This document shows, in pieces, positions 10,407 to 19,643 of a stretch of 64,000 nucleotides of DNA; position 1 is the first letter of the stretch, and each line of letters starts with the position of its first letter. This stretch comes from Flavobacteriales bacterium (GTDB lineage Bacteria; Bacteroidota; Bacteroidia; Flavobacteriales_C; GCA-002722245). The stretch is from positions 49,803 to 113,802 of the forward strand of contig JAHEZL010000015.1 of the NCBI GenBank assembly GCA_023251095.1, in the 5' to 3' direction. The notes beneath the pieces were generated by a model. That model did no database searches and had not been told where the DNA came from. It saw nothing but the letters and a program-made list of their open reading frames with translations. A program made the position numbers and the translations under genes.

Positions 10407-11684
10407 ATGAGTATTGAGGAGCTTTACAAAATATTTCTTCAGCAAAATCAGAAGATTTGTACCGATACCCGGAAAATTGAAAAAGGAGCAATTTATTTTG
10501 CGCTGAAAGGCGGAAATTTCGACGCCAATTCTTTTGCATTAGCTGCCATTGAAGGAGGTTGCGCTTATGCTGTAGTAGATAATCCGGCTCTTGTTCATGA
10601 TCAATGTATTGTAGTTCCTGATGCTTTAAAAACTTTACAGGATCTGGCTAACTTTCACCGAAAGCAATTTAAAATTCCTGTTTTAGGAATTACCGGCACC
10701 AATGGTAAAACCACTACCAAGGAATTGGTGGGTGCAGTGCTCTCCACTCAATTTAAAGTGCATTATACAAAAGGGAATTTAAATAATCATATTGGAGTGC
10801 CATTGACCTTGCTTTCGATGACGAAGGATACCGAAATCGCCATTATTGAAATGGGTGCAAACCATCTTTTTGAAATCGAATTTTTGTGCAAAATAGCGGA
10901 ACCTGATTATGGATTGGTAACCAACATGGGAAAAGCCCATCTTGAAGGGTTTGGCAGCTTTGAAGGTGTAATTAAAACGAAATCCGAAATGTATGATTTC
11001 GCTTCTTTGCACAATGGAAAAGTATTTGTGAATGCTGCCGATCAATTGCTGATGAAGCAATCGGCTCATGTAAAACAGCGCATTCTATATCAGAATGCAG
11101 GATTTTATGGAGATGTCCGTGCCCTTTCTCCTTCTGTAACCGCGATGTTGCATATAGGTAAAGAAGAAACAGAAATTGCCACTAAACTTTTTGGTGAACA
11201 CAACCTTATCAATATGATTGCTGCCGCTGCTGTTGGGAAGGAATTCGGAATTTCTACGCTCAACATTAAAAAAGCTCTTGAAGAGTATCAGCCCGATAAT
11301 AACCGTTCACAAATCAAGAAATCTCCGAAAGGAAATACACTTATTCTGGATGCCTATAATGCAAATCCAACCAGTATGAGTGTGGCTTTAACAGCCTTTG
11401 CGAAGATCGGTGCTAAAAATAAAATTGCCATCGTTGGAGATATGCTCGAATTAGGAGAAGCTTCCGAGGCAGAGCATAAAAATATCATCCGTTTGCTGGA
11501 GCTCAATAATATCAAAGCCTTTTTGGTGGGTGCCGAGTTCATTAAATGCGCATCGACTTTTCAAAGCTTTCAAAATTCAAGCGATCTCAAGAATTTTCTT
11601 GCGCTTCAAAACATTGAAAACACTACAGTATTAATTAAAGGATCACGCGGTATAAAGCTGGAAGCAGTGGAAGCTGTACTATAA
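10407..11684 (+). CDS. murF: UDP-N-acetylmuramoyl-tripeptide--D-alanyl-D-alanine ligase MurF
   Basis: A 425-residue Mur ligase. The ATP-binding loop GITGTNGKTTTKE starts at residue 94, followed by the family motifs EMGANHLFEIEFL, NMGKAHLEGFG and LILDAYNANPTSM. MurF adds D-Ala-D-Ala to the UDP-MurNAc tripeptide in the cytoplasm, the last soluble step of peptidoglycan precursor synthesis. The ATG at 10407 gives an N-terminal domain of normal length (CTDTRKIEKGAIYFALKG). It follows gldJ, but a terminator lies between them, so expression must come from read-through or from a promoter inside the spacer. It converges on the next gene with a shared terminator. Confidence 0.97.
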   Translation: MSIEELYKIFLQQNQKICTDTRKIEKGAIYFALKGGNFDANSFALAAIEGGCAYAVVDNPALVHDQCIVVPDALKTLQDLANFHRKQFKIPVLGITGTNGKTTTKELVGAVLSTQFKVHYTKGNLNNHIGVPLTLLSMTKDTEIAIIEMGANHLFEIEFLCKIAEPDYGLVTNMGKAHLEGFGSFEGVIKTKSEMYDFASLHNGKVFVNAADQLLMKQSAHVKQRILYQNAGFYGDVRALSPSVTAMLHIGKEETEIATKLFGEHNLINMIAAAAVGKEFGISTLNIKKALEEYQPDNNRSQIKKSPKGNTLILDAYNANPTSMSVALTAFAKIGAKNKIAIVGDMLELGEASEAEHKNIIRLLELNNIKAFLVGAEFIKCASTFQSFQNSSDLKNFLALQNIENTTVLIKGSRGIKLEAVEAVL

Positions 11685-11688
11685 AAAT

Positions 11689-11716
11689 AATCCCGGAATT
11701 TTGTTCCGGGATTTTT
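11689..11716 (+). terminator. Bidirectional terminator between murF and a minus-strand gene
   Basis: The perfect 10-base stem AATCCCGGAA (11689-11698) / TTCCGGGATT (11704-11713) has a 5-base loop, T residues on the right and A residues on the left, so it can work for both converging transcripts. Confidence 0.88.
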
Positions 11717-11721
11717 AATGA

Positions 11722-12180
11722 TTATTTCTGTTTTCCGAAATAGAAAGTGAATTCCAGAAGACCTCTGAATCCCGAGTAAACAAAGGCGTTGAAAGAGCCC
11801 AGTCCCATTGTAATTCCTGATTCAACAGTAACGCTGATTCGTTTATTTCCCATTGGAAAAACTTCTACTCCAATCGGAATATAAGTATTGTAGCTATAGG
11901 TGTTTCCGGTGTTGGAGAGGTAAAAAGAAGAACCTAAACCTATACCAAAATAGGGTTTAGCGTTATCAGAAGTAAAAACCCTGGCGACTCCGCTCACGCT
12001 TGGACTCAGTGTAAATGAATTTGTTCCCCAACCCAATCCTATTCTTCCAATCACACCAAGCTTTTTTTCGTGATCACTTTTGATATTCAATCCGCCATTT
12101 CCCAATCCCAATCCCAAAATTTGAGAATAGGATAAAGCGCTTACTAAACAAAACAATAATACTGCAGTAATTTTTTTCAT
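11722..12180 (-). CDS. Small outer-membrane beta-barrel protein, function unknown
   Basis: 152 residues with a clear signal peptide (MKKITAVLLFCLVSALSYSQ) and then alternating polar/apolar strands rich in Gly and aromatics, ending in LLEFTFYFGKQK, as expected for a small barrel in the outer membrane. No enzymatic motif is visible. It lies 43 bases downstream of fumC on the same strand and may be the last gene of that run, ending at the terminator shared with murF. Family assignment beyond a porin-like fold is not possible by eye. Confidence 0.7.
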   Translation of the reverse strand: MKKITAVLLFCLVSALSYSQILGLGLGNGGLNIKSDHEKKLGVIGRIGLGWGTNSFTLSPSVSGVARVFTSDNAKPYFGIGLGSSFYLSNTGNTYSYNTYIPIGVEVFPMGNKRISVTVESGITMGLGSFNAFVYSGFRGLLEFTFYFGKQK

Positions 12181-12223
12181 GTGAGTAGGGTTTTACGTTT
12201 CTGTAATGTACTAAAATCTTTGT

Positions 12224-13618
12224 TTAATCAAGAGATCCTATCATTTTTTCAGGACGTACCCATTCGTCAAATTCTTCAGGTTTTAAATAACCCAGTCTTA
12301 CTGCTTCCTGTTTTAGTGTAGTGCCGTTTTTATGAGCGGTTTGAGCAATTTCAGCAGCTTTATAATAACCTATTTTAGTATTCAAAGCAGTTACCAGCAT
12401 CAATGAGTTGTTCAGGTGTTCCTGAACTCTTTGTGTGTTGGGTTGAATGCCAACAGCGCAATTATCAGTAAAGGAAACACAAGCATCACCAATTAAGCGG
12501 GCTGAATTTAAAAAGTTGAAGATCATCATAGGTTTGAAAACATTCAATTCAAAATGACCATTCATTCCACCTACGGAAATCGCCACATCATTGCCTAAAA
12601 CCTGACAACATACCATCGTTAGCGCTTCACATTGAGTTGGATTTTCTTTTCCGGGCATAATAGAGGATCCCGGTTCGTTAGCAGGAATCGATATTTCTCC
12701 AATACCTGAGCGTGGACCCGAACACAACATTCTGATATCACTTGCTATTTTCATTAAGCTCACCGACAGTTGTTTCAATGCGCCATGAGTTTCAACAATA
12801 GCGTCATGTGCAGCCAAGGATTCAAATTTATTTTCGGCAGTCACAAAAGGATGACCTGTCAATTGCGCAATATTTTTTGCTACCAGTTCAGAATAACCTT
12901 TAGGAGTGTTAATTCCTGTTCCTACGGCAGTTCCTCCCAAAGCCAATTCAGAAAGATGCGCCAAAGTATTATTTAAAGCTTTTAAGCCATGATCCAATTG
13001 AGATACATAGCCACTGAATTCTTGTCCTAGTGTAAGCGGCGTGGCATCCATAAAATGCGTTCTTCCGATTTTCACTACGCTTTTCATCTCTTTGGATTTC
13101 GCGGCAAGGCAATCTCTCAGTTTTTTAACTCCCGGGATAGTGGTTTCCAGTACAATTTTGTAAGCTGCAATGTGCATTGCAGTGGGGAAAGTATCGTTGG
13201 AAGATTGTGATTTATTTACATCGTCGTTGGCGTTTAGTAATTTTTCGCCTTTGCCCAGTTGGTTGCCTAACACTACGTGTGCGCGGTTTGCAATCACTTC
13301 ATTCACGTTCATGTTGGATTGGGTTCCCGATCCTGTTTGCCATACCACCAGAGGAAACTGATCATTTAATTTTCCTGCCAGAATTTCGTCGCATACCGTT
13401 GCAATAGCATCGGCTTTGTTTTTTTCCAGCGCACCTAAAGTTTCATTAGTGCGGGCTGCAGCTTTTTTGAGGTAAGCAAAAGCGTAGATGATTTCCAGTG
13501 GCATCTGGTTGCCGCCGATTTTAAAATTGTCGATAGAGCGTTGTGTTTGGGCTGCCCAGTACTTGTCTGCGGCAACATTGATTTCACCCATCGTGTCTTT
13601 CTCTTTTCTATATTCCAT
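12224..13618 (-). CDS. fumC: Class II fumarate hydratase FumC
   Basis: 464 residues of the aspartase/fumarase superfamily. The flexible active-site loop [16 protein letters not shown] is present, as are [29 protein letters not shown] and [16 protein letters not shown]. The enzyme hydrates fumarate to malate in the TCA cycle and, unlike class I fumarase, needs no iron-sulfur cluster. The frame could open 27 bases earlier, inside manC, but the ATG at 13618 ([13 protein letters not shown]) matches the usual N-terminus and begins one base after the manC stop codon. This spacing suggests translational coupling, although the two functions are unrelated. Confidence 0.97.
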   Translation of the reverse strand: MEYRKEKDTMGEINVAADKYWAAQTQRSIDNFKIGGNQMPLEIIYAFAYLKKAAARTNETLGALEKNKADAIATVCDEILAGKLNDQFPLVVWQTGSGTQSNMNVNEVIANRAHVVLGNQLGKGEKLLNANDDVNKSQSSNDTFPTAMHIAAYKIVLETTIPGVKKLRDCLAAKSKEMKSVVKIGRTHFMDATPLTLGQEFSGYVSQLDHGLKALNNTLAHLSELALGGTAVGTGINTPKGYSELVAKNIAQLTGHPFVTAENKFESLAAHDAIVETHGALKQLSVSLMKIASDIRMLCSGPRSGIGEISIPANEPGSSIMPGKENPTQCEALTMVCCQVLGNDVAISVGGMNGHFELNVFKPMMIFNFLNSARLIGDACVSFTDNCAVGIQPNTQRVQEHLNNSLMLVTALNTKIGYYKAAEIAQTAHKNGTTLKQEAVRLGYLKPEEFDEWVRPEKMIGSLD

Positions 13619-13619
13619 G

Positions 13620-14708
13620 TTATAAGTATTTTTTAAGTTTTGCATCGGAGCTTACATCGGTTACAAATTGTTTTATTTGTTGTTCGTCTCCTTTAGGGCA
13701 AATCAACAATACATTGTCGGAATCAACAATGATGAAATCTTTCAATCCGTTAACCACAACCAGTTTTCCGTTGGATACATTGAAAATGTTGTTTTCGGAA
13801 TTGTACACTTTTACATTTTTCCCAATTACTGCATTTCCTTTGTCGTCTTTATCCAGATGCTCATATACAGAGCCCCATGTGCCTAAATCCGTCCAGCCGA
13901 TTTCACAAGGCAATACATACACATTTTTTGCTTTTTCCATGATACCGTAATCAATGGAAATATTGGTGCATTCTGAATAAGCTTTAGTGATGAAAGCCTC
14001 TTCCTGAGGCGTATTGTAGGCGTCTTTTCCTTCTTTAAAAATGTTGTTGATTTCAGGAAGGTGTTTTTCCAAGGCGGTGATAATACTTTTTGCCGACCAG
14101 ATGAAAATGCCGCTGTTCCAGGAGAAATCACCGCTTTGAAGAAAAAACTTAGCCATTTCCAGATTGGGTTTTTCGGTGAAAGTTTTCACTTTTTTGAGTT
14201 TCGACTCGAATTTAAAAGACTCATCCGTCGCCTGAATGTACCCGTAGCCGGTATCAGGACGGTTGGGCTCAATACCTAAAGTGATTAAACAATCGTCCAT
14301 TGAACACGCATTCAATGCTGTTTTCAGCACTTCGGTAAAAACATCTTCTTTCAAAATCAGATGGTCGGATGGAGCAATGATCAATCGGGCATCAGGATTG
14401 ATGGCCGCTATTTTATGAGAGGCGTAAGCCACGCATGGTCCGGTATTTCTTCGTTGCGGTTCACAAAGAATACGACTTTCTTCTATGTTAGGAAGTTGTT
14501 CCTTTATCAGTTCTTTGTATTCCACATTGGCTACAATGAAAATATTTTCTTTGGGACAAACTTTTTCAATTCTTTCAAACGTCAGTTGCAGAAGGGTTTT
14601 TCCTACATTTAATATATCAAGAAATTGTTTTGGTTTTGAACTTTTGCTAACTGGCCAGAATCTACTTCCGATCCCTCCGGCCATAATAATACAGTAGTTG
14701 TTTTTCAT
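13620..14708 (-). CDS. manC: Mannose-1-phosphate guanylyltransferase
   Basis: 362 residues. The nucleotidyltransferase signature [20 protein letters not shown] is at the N-terminus, followed by [28 protein letters not shown] and FTEKP. It makes GDP-mannose from mannose-1-phosphate and GTP, feeding O-antigen, capsule or glycoprotein sugars. The length fits the single-domain form without the C-terminal isomerase domain found in bifunctional ManC/AlgA. It is immediately upstream of fumC and 72 bases downstream of the Omp85-type gene, so the minus-strand genes from the SprT-like gene to the small barrel gene could share a transcript. Confidence 0.96.
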   Translation of the reverse strand: MKNNYCIIMAGGIGSRFWPVSKSSKPKQFLDILNVGKTLLQLTFERIEKVCPKENIFIVANVEYKELIKEQLPNIEESRILCEPQRRNTGPCVAYASHKIAAINPDARLIIAPSDHLILKEDVFTEVLKTALNACSMDDCLITLGIEPNRPDTGYGYIQATDESFKFESKLKKVKTFTEKPNLEMAKFFLQSGDFSWNSGIFIWSAKSIITALEKHLPEINNIFKEGKDAYNTPQEEAFITKAYSECTNISIDYGIMEKAKNVYVLPCEIGWTDLGTWGSVYEHLDKDDKGNAVIGKNVKVYNSENNIFNVSNGKLVVVNGLKDFIIVDSDNVLLICPKGDEQQIKQFVTDVSSDAKLKKYL

Positions 14709-14780
14709 TTGTTTTTTGTCGTTTTTTCTTTAGGGAAACTAAAGTATTAAAATTGCTTGGAAAATGAGCTCAAATGTGCA

Positions 14781-15992
14781 TTAAAATACTTCACCGAGAT
14801 TAAAGAAAAAGCCTTGAGAGCCATCTGCTGCAATTCCATAGCTTACCAATAAATTAAGATTTGATCGTTTGTTGAGTTTGGTACGTAGTCCGCAACCTAT
14901 CCCCGGAATAAAGTATTTGAACCGATTGCTTGGCCATTCGGAAACACTTTGCACGTTGGCAAAAACGGCAGCGTTGAAGAGTCCGTTTTTAGAAATCCCA
15001 AATCTATACTCGGTTTCCAGATAAAGCAGATTCTTGCCGGCGTATCTTCCTTGTCGGAATTGCCGCGCAGCATTAGTATAAGCATCCCAGCCAACACTTG
15101 GTAAATCGAAATAGGGAGGATTTCCTGCAAGAGTAAAGGCATTGTAATTCCAGAAACACAAGGTGTTTTTGGATTTTGCGGGAAATGCGATATAGGTTCT
15201 GAAATCCAGAAGCAAGGCTTGCCAGTTCTGATCACTGCCCATAAAAGTGAAATTCGGACGGTAAACCACATTGGCGTAGTATTCTCCGGCTAAGGGAGTA
15301 TTTGAATTTTTTCTGCTGTCGTAAAGTAAATTAAAAGATATTCCGGAAGAAACAGATTGGGAGCCGCTACCGTATTTTTTAAAATCGTTGTTGGGCTGAC
15401 TTGCCGGATCTTTTTCGTGGATTACGTAATGGTAATCAAGATTGTAGCCAATTCCTCCTAAAAAATTATTGGAAATTCTGCGCAGGGCCAGCTGGTAAAA
15501 TCTAAGGTAATCGTAATACACCAGCATCCCGTTTGAAGCAGGTGTTTTTCCGCCTAAGCCGTAGTTGAAAGCTGAATAATTGTAATAGCGCCAATCGCCC
15601 GAAAAATTCCATTTATTGCCTGCCGACCAGATGTTCACATTGATAGGAACCAGAAATTGGTTGAATTGAGTATACTCCGCAATGGCGCTGATGGTAGAGA
15701 TATTATTGTTTCTTTTTTTTCCAACATAAAAGGAGATGTTGGAAATGATCACTGCCGTAAATCCGTTTTGAATGGCATAACCCAAAGCGGGAAGAACCGA
15801 TACATACAGGGGCAATTCTTTCACAGTATCACTTTGTACAATTTCTTTGAGTTTTAATGCATGGCGGGTAACATCAATGAGATCAATTTGCCCGATCAGA
15901 CTACTATCTTTTGTTTGAGCATTAGTAAATACAGGAGAAAGCAAAGAGGAGCAGGCAATCAATAAGAAAAATACTTTTGAACGAATCTTCAT
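14781..15992 (-). CDS. Omp85/BamA-like outer-membrane barrel protein without POTRA domains
   Basis: 403 residues with a signal peptide (MKIRSKVFFLLIACSSLL) and a beta-barrel ending in a phenylalanine (FFFNLGEVF), the typical outer-membrane C-terminus. The segment GRYAGKNLLYLETEYRFGI resembles the bacterial surface antigen (D15) barrel of the Omp85 superfamily. The protein is too short to carry the POTRA repeats of BamA or TamA, so it looks like a barrel-only member common in Bacteroidota. Its role is unknown. The gene begins one base after the SprT-like gene ends, indicating an operon. Confidence 0.75.
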   Translation of the reverse strand: MKIRSKVFFLLIACSSLLSPVFTNAQTKDSSLIGQIDLIDVTRHALKLKEIVQSDTVKELPLYVSVLPALGYAIQNGFTAVIISNISFYVGKKRNNNISTISAIAEYTQFNQFLVPINVNIWSAGNKWNFSGDWRYYNYSAFNYGLGGKTPASNGMLVYYDYLRFYQLALRRISNNFLGGIGYNLDYHYVIHEKDPASQPNNDFKKYGSGSQSVSSGISFNLLYDSRKNSNTPLAGEYYANVVYRPNFTFMGSDQNWQALLLDFRTYIAFPAKSKNTLCFWNYNAFTLAGNPPYFDLPSVGWDAYTNAARQFRQGRYAGKNLLYLETEYRFGISKNGLFNAAVFANVQSVSEWPSNRFKYFIPGIGCGLRTKLNKRSNLNLLVSYGIAADGSQGFFFNLGEVF

Positions 15993-15993
15993 T

Positions 15994-16686
15994 TCAGTTT
16001 ATTTGCTCTACAGGAGTAGAAGCATAAATAGTGTACCACCTTTTATTGCCGAGGTTGTAGCACTTGTAGCGCACCCGTATTTTTTCTTTTTTGCGAAAAA
16101 CTTCTGCGCGCTCTGTCAGTTTAAAATGACTGTTGAAGGGCAATTCGTGCAATACGGTTTGAGGTTTATGTTTGTCGGCAATTTTCAGGGCATTCAATAA
16201 AATATGATTGCTGTAAATATTTGCCTTTAAATTATCGGCTTCCAGATCAATGGCTTCTCTTAGTATTATCGGAAGTCGGGTATTTTTTTGCAGTTTATTC
16301 AATATCAGTTTGAAATTGTCTTTCCATTCCTGTCCGTGAGGCTGAACACGGGAACCATATTCTTTCCAGGTCACCAGATGCGCCCATTCGTGTAAAAAAA
16401 CAATCAAAAGAAAATAAGGAGTAAGATCGCGGTTAAGCTCTATGGTTAGTGGTTTTGAGCGGGATCTGCTGAAACAACCCAAACGTCCTTTTCGTGGTTC
16501 GGTGATATTCAGGTCGAATTCCTGTCCCCTCATTAAAGAGTGCACAAACACTATAGATGAGGCAGGTAAACGCTTGTAGAAATCGGCCCGATCACTATAT
16601 TTTCTCAACTCTTTCCAGTTTCTCATTGCTTTTGTTGAAGGATGGACAATCACTGCACTTATCTTTTTTAAAACCTTTACATCCAA
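15994..16686 (-). CDS. SprT-like zinc metalloprotease-fold protein
   Basis: About 230 residues. HEWAHLVTWKEYGSRVQPHGQEW is split here into HEWAH (HExxH zinc motif) and the third-ligand segment PHGQEW; this pattern is the SprT/SprT-like signature also seen in Spartan proteases. The LPASSIVF start of the domain and the basic C-terminal part (VRYKCYNLGNKRWY) agree. The first ATG is at 16686. An internal ATG at 16626 (MRNWKELRKYS) is an alternative start, closer to the usual beginning of the family. Substrates of bacterial SprT proteins are poorly known. The gene is upstream of, and nearly touching, an outer-membrane barrel gene. Confidence 0.8.
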   Translation of the reverse strand: MDVKVLKKISAVIVHPSTKAMRNWKELRKYSDRADFYKRLPASSIVFVHSLMRGQEFDLNITEPRKGRLGCFSRSRSKPLTIELNRDLTPYFLLIVFLHEWAHLVTWKEYGSRVQPHGQEWKDNFKLILNKLQKNTRLPIILREAIDLEADNLKANIYSNHILLNALKIADKHKPQTVLHELPFNSHFKLTERAEVFRKKEKIRVRYKCYNLGNKRWYTIYASTPVEQIN

Positions 16687-16786
16687 ATAGCATTACTGTG
16701 CAGCAAAAACACAAAGCAATTAATTTTTCCATACGACAAGGTTTATAACATCGTAAATTTAGTAAAATGATTTTCTAAATATTGTC

Positions 16787-16794
16787 TATTTTTG
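16787..16794 (+). promoter_or_regulatory. Probable -7 element for mlaE-mlaF
   Basis: TATTTTTG fits TAnnTTTG and lies 14 bases before the ATG at 16809. It sits inside the longer TTG-started frame, so it also argues that translation begins at 16809. No TTG is seen at the normal upstream distance. Confidence 0.4.
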
Positions 16795-16808
16795 GTAAAA
16801 ATGCTCGG

Positions 16809-17552
16809 ATGATTAATATTTTAACACACTTAGGCGCATACTTCCTAATGTTGCGTAAGGCGTTCACGAAACCCGAGAAAATGAAAATTTTTTTCAAAAG
16901 GCTGAGTGTTGAGATTGAGCTGATAGGAGTTGACTCCCTGGCATTGGTTTCCATTCTCTCTCTTTTCATGGGAGCGGTTATTTTGATTCAAAGTGCTTAT
17001 AATTTTGAAAACCCATTGATACCATCCTATGCAGAAGGGGTAGCCACAAGGGACTCTATGCTTTTAGAGTTTTCACCCACCATTATTTCTCTCATTTTAG
17101 TAGGTAAAGTAGGTTCCAGCATTGCTTCCGAATTGGGTACCATGAGAGTGACCGAGCAGGTAGATGCTTTACAGATTATGGGTGTGAATCCTGTTAACCA
17201 TTTGGTTTTACCTAAAATTGTTGCCGGTGTATTGATTATACCTTTTCTTATTTTAATGAGTATGTTTCTTGGTATTGTCGGGGGTTTCCTGGCTACTTTA
17301 ATTACCGAATCGGTTTCTACCACCAAGTATATCTACGGTATCCGATATGGTTTTGAGCCTTATTACGTTGTTTATGCCCTCACCAAAGCATCGGTTTTCG
17401 CTTTTATTTTAACTTCAGTTTCTTCCTATCATGGCTACAATGCCAAAGGAGGCGCTCTGGAAGTGGGGAGATCAAGCACTAAGGCAGTGGTTTACAGTAC
17501 AATAGTTATTATATTATTCAATTTGATTCTGACTAAACTCCTTTTGAACTAA
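16809..17552 (+). CDS. mlaE: MlaE-family lipid ABC transporter permease
   Basis: 247 residues with the MlaE/YrbE signature GVDSLALVSILSLFMGAVI, then EFSPTIISLILVGKVGSSIASELGTMRVTEQ in pieces matching the coupling-helix region, and several membrane segments ending in IILFNLILTKLLL. It is the inner-membrane subunit of a phospholipid or hydrophobic-compound transporter that links inner and outer membranes. The frame extends to a TTG at 16782, but the ATG at 16809 gives the normal family N-terminus (MINILTHLGAYFLMLRKAF). The stop codon touches the GTG of the ATPase gene. The substrate-binding MlaD partner is not next to the pair here and must be elsewhere. Confidence 0.93.
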   Translation: MINILTHLGAYFLMLRKAFTKPEKMKIFFKRLSVEIELIGVDSLALVSILSLFMGAVILIQSAYNFENPLIPSYAEGVATRDSMLLEFSPTIISLILVGKVGSSIASELGTMRVTEQVDALQIMGVNPVNHLVLPKIVAGVLIIPFLILMSMFLGIVGGFLATLITESVSTTKYIYGIRYGFEPYYVVYALTKASVFAFILTSVSSYHGYNAKGGALEVGRSSTKAVVYSTIVIILFNLILTKLLLN

Positions 17553-18308
17553 GTGATAGAAATAGGCAATATATCTAAGGTTTTTGGCGACAGAAAAATT
17601 CTGTCGGAAGTGTCCATGTACCTGGAAACAGGGAAGGTGAACATGATTATCGGTCAGAGTGGTGCCGGTAAATCGGTTTTTTTAAAGTGTTTGGTAGGAT
17701 TGGTGGAGACGGATGCGGGTGAGATATGGTATGATGGGAGAAATTTCACCGACATGGATTACGAAAAGAAGAAAGAACTGCGCCGTGAAATAGGAATGCT
17801 CTTTCAGGGAGGTGCTTTGTTTGATTCACTTACTGTGGAGGAAAACGTTGCTTTCCCTTTAGAGATGTTTACTAAAATGACAAAAGCGGAAAGAGAGGAG
17901 AGGGCTAATTTTTGTTTGAAAAGAGTGAATCTTACCAACTCCAACAAATTATTTCCCGATGAGATCAGCGGAGGGATGAAAAAGCGGGTGGCCATCGCAA
18001 GGGCAATTGCCATGAATCCTAAATATTTGTTTTGCGATGAGCCGAATTCGGGATTAGATCCTCAGACCTCTATAGTGATTGATAATTTGATCAGAGAAAT
18101 TACTTTGGAATACAACATGACCACCGTTGTGATTTCTCACGATATGAATTCAGTAATGGAAATCTCCGATAATATTTTCTTTATTTTCAGCGGACAAAAA
18201 TGGTGGGAAGGAACCCGAGCCGATCTATTAAAATCAGAGAATAAAGAGCTTTGCGATTTTGTTTATCCTTCTTCTTTCATGAAGGAGTATAAGAAAAGAC
18301 AACACTAA
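17553..18308 (+). CDS. mlaF: MlaF-family lipid ABC transporter ATP-binding protein
   Basis: 251 residues with a complete ABC ATPase set: Walker A GQSGAGKS, Q-loop MLFQGGALFDSLTV, signature ISGGMKKRVAIARA, Walker B YLFCDEPNSGLDP and switch His in VISHDM. The GGALFDSLTV stretch is typical of MlaF. It begins with GTG at 17553, directly after the permease stop codon, so translation is likely coupled. It powers lipid movement by MlaE at the inner membrane. The 3' end overlaps the stop of the convergent T9SS cargo gene by 4 bases. Confidence 0.95.
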   Translation: MIEIGNISKVFGDRKILSEVSMYLETGKVNMIIGQSGAGKSVFLKCLVGLVETDAGEIWYDGRNFTDMDYEKKKELRREIGMLFQGGALFDSLTVEENVAFPLEMFTKMTKAEREERANFCLKRVNLTNSNKLFPDEISGGMKKRVAIARAIAMNPKYLFCDEPNSGLDPQTSIVIDNLIREITLEYNMTTVVISHDMNSVMEISDNIFFIFSGQKWWEGTRADLLKSENKELCDFVYPSSFMKEYKKRQH

Positions 18309-19579
18309 TCTTTTACAAATTTCTTCATTTCCCCATTGTTAATGGAATAGAAATACACTCCTGAACTCAGGTTGTTGAGATTGATTTGTGCAAAATGCTG
18401 TCCTTCCGCTTGATTGCCTTCTTGTTTTTGCAATACCAGCTGTCCGGTAACATCATAAACATTTACAGAAATCTGCTGTTGATTTTTTAAAGAATAAGCA
18501 ATCAGCATTTGGTTGGTTGACGGGTTAGGAAAGCAAGTTCCACCGGCAATTTCTTGCGGATTTTCTGAAACACCCAGCCAGTCGTCGTCATAAGATGTTT
18601 TAACCATTACCCAGTTGTGTTCAGGAAAATCTTTCGGCCATACCCATGAAGGAAAAAGAACCTGGTACCAGTTGTGTAGGGCAGGATCCAGAGGTAGCAG
18701 GTTGTCGTAATAAGCCCAGTAAGAGCAATTCCATTCTCCGGCAGTATATTGCGGATAAGTATTTGCGCCTTGTTCTTCCCAGGAAAAAGTTTGAAAAGTA
18801 TTTCCTGTTTTGGTGATGGTATCGTTTACAGTGTAGTTGAATCCGGGTTTGAAACTTAAGCCCACCACCACATTTTCTCCACCTTTAAAGCGGGTTAGCG
18901 AAGGATGAATCGTCAAAGAAGAAATTCCTGCAAAACCGGTATCGGTGGCATAAGCAGACGTTAATAAAATAGGAATGATATCCTTTTTAGGCAAACTCAG
19001 TTCGCCCACTCCGCTAGCGGTAGCTTTAAATTTCAACAACTTAAAAGAAAGGGAGTTTACACCGTAATCCGTTAAAATCGAATTCCCGTTTAAATAAGAA
19101 GTTGCAAGTGTGGAGTCACTTCCTATTTCAACAAACAGTGTATCTACAATATTGACTCCCGTATTTCTGTGGTAGCGAAATAAAATAGTCACCGAATCCA
19201 CATTATAAGACAAATATTTTCCGAAATCGGGATCTATTAGCGTTTTGAATAAATCGGCTTTAGGGTCTATAATAGTAGCTTCTTTGTAGTTGCTTCCTCT
19301 GGCGATATCGCTTTGGCTGTATTGAAAATAAGCCGAATCAGGAAAAAGAAAATTATTGATGAAAGCCTTATTGTCGCTACTGTAATTGTAATTAGACAAA
19401 TAACCGTAGTCGTACCATGAATTCACAATTACACCTCGGTAGCCCTTATCGTTGTTTAAAACGTCAACAGTTTTTGCTTTGCCGGCAGGAAAATTTTCGG
19501 GAACAGTATATTCCGTTTGGGCTGTAGCTATTTGACTTGAAAACAGAACAAAGCAAATAAAAGGTAAAAAATTTCTCAT
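18305..19579 (-). CDS. Secreted protein with T9SS type A sorting domain
   Basis: 424 residues with a signal peptide (MRNFLPFICFVLFSSQIATAQ), a beta-rich central region without a catalytic motif I recognise, and a C-terminal sorting domain from about residue 345 (CFPNPSTNQMLIAYSL, VYDVTGQLVLQ, LSSGVYFYSI, ending KKFVKD). Such proteins are exported by the T9SS and the last domain is removed by PorU at the surface. The gene lies 64 bases downstream of gcvP on the same strand and its stop codon overlaps that of mlaF. The function of the central part is unknown. Confidence 0.88.
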   Translation of the reverse strand: MRNFLPFICFVLFSSQIATAQTEYTVPENFPAGKAKTVDVLNNDKGYRGVIVNSWYDYGYLSNYNYSSDNKAFINNFLFPDSAYFQYSQSDIARGSNYKEATIIDPKADLFKTLIDPDFGKYLSYNVDSVTILFRYHRNTGVNIVDTLFVEIGSDSTLATSYLNGNSILTDYGVNSLSFKLLKFKATASGVGELSLPKKDIIPILLTSAYATDTGFAGISSLTIHPSLTRFKGGENVVVGLSFKPGFNYTVNDTITKTGNTFQTFSWEEQGANTYPQYTAGEWNCSYWAYYDNLLPLDPALHNWYQVLFPSWVWPKDFPEHNWVMVKTSYDDDWLGVSENPQEIAGGTCFPNPSTNQMLIAYSLKNQQQISVNVYDVTGQLVLQKQEGNQAEGQHFAQINLNNLSSGVYFYSINNGEMKKFVKD

Positions 19580-19643
19580 CCGACAATAATTGAAGTGTTT
19601 GGGATGGGGAAGTTAAATAAACCAAATAATATTGTCAAACTAA

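Noticed and set aside
13619..13645. fumC start 27 bases further upstream
   Set aside because: It would overlap the end of manC, and the family N-terminus begins at the ATG at 13618.
16782..16808. TTG start of the mlaE frame
   Set aside because: The likely -7 element lies inside these codons, and the ATG at 16809 fits the family N-terminus.
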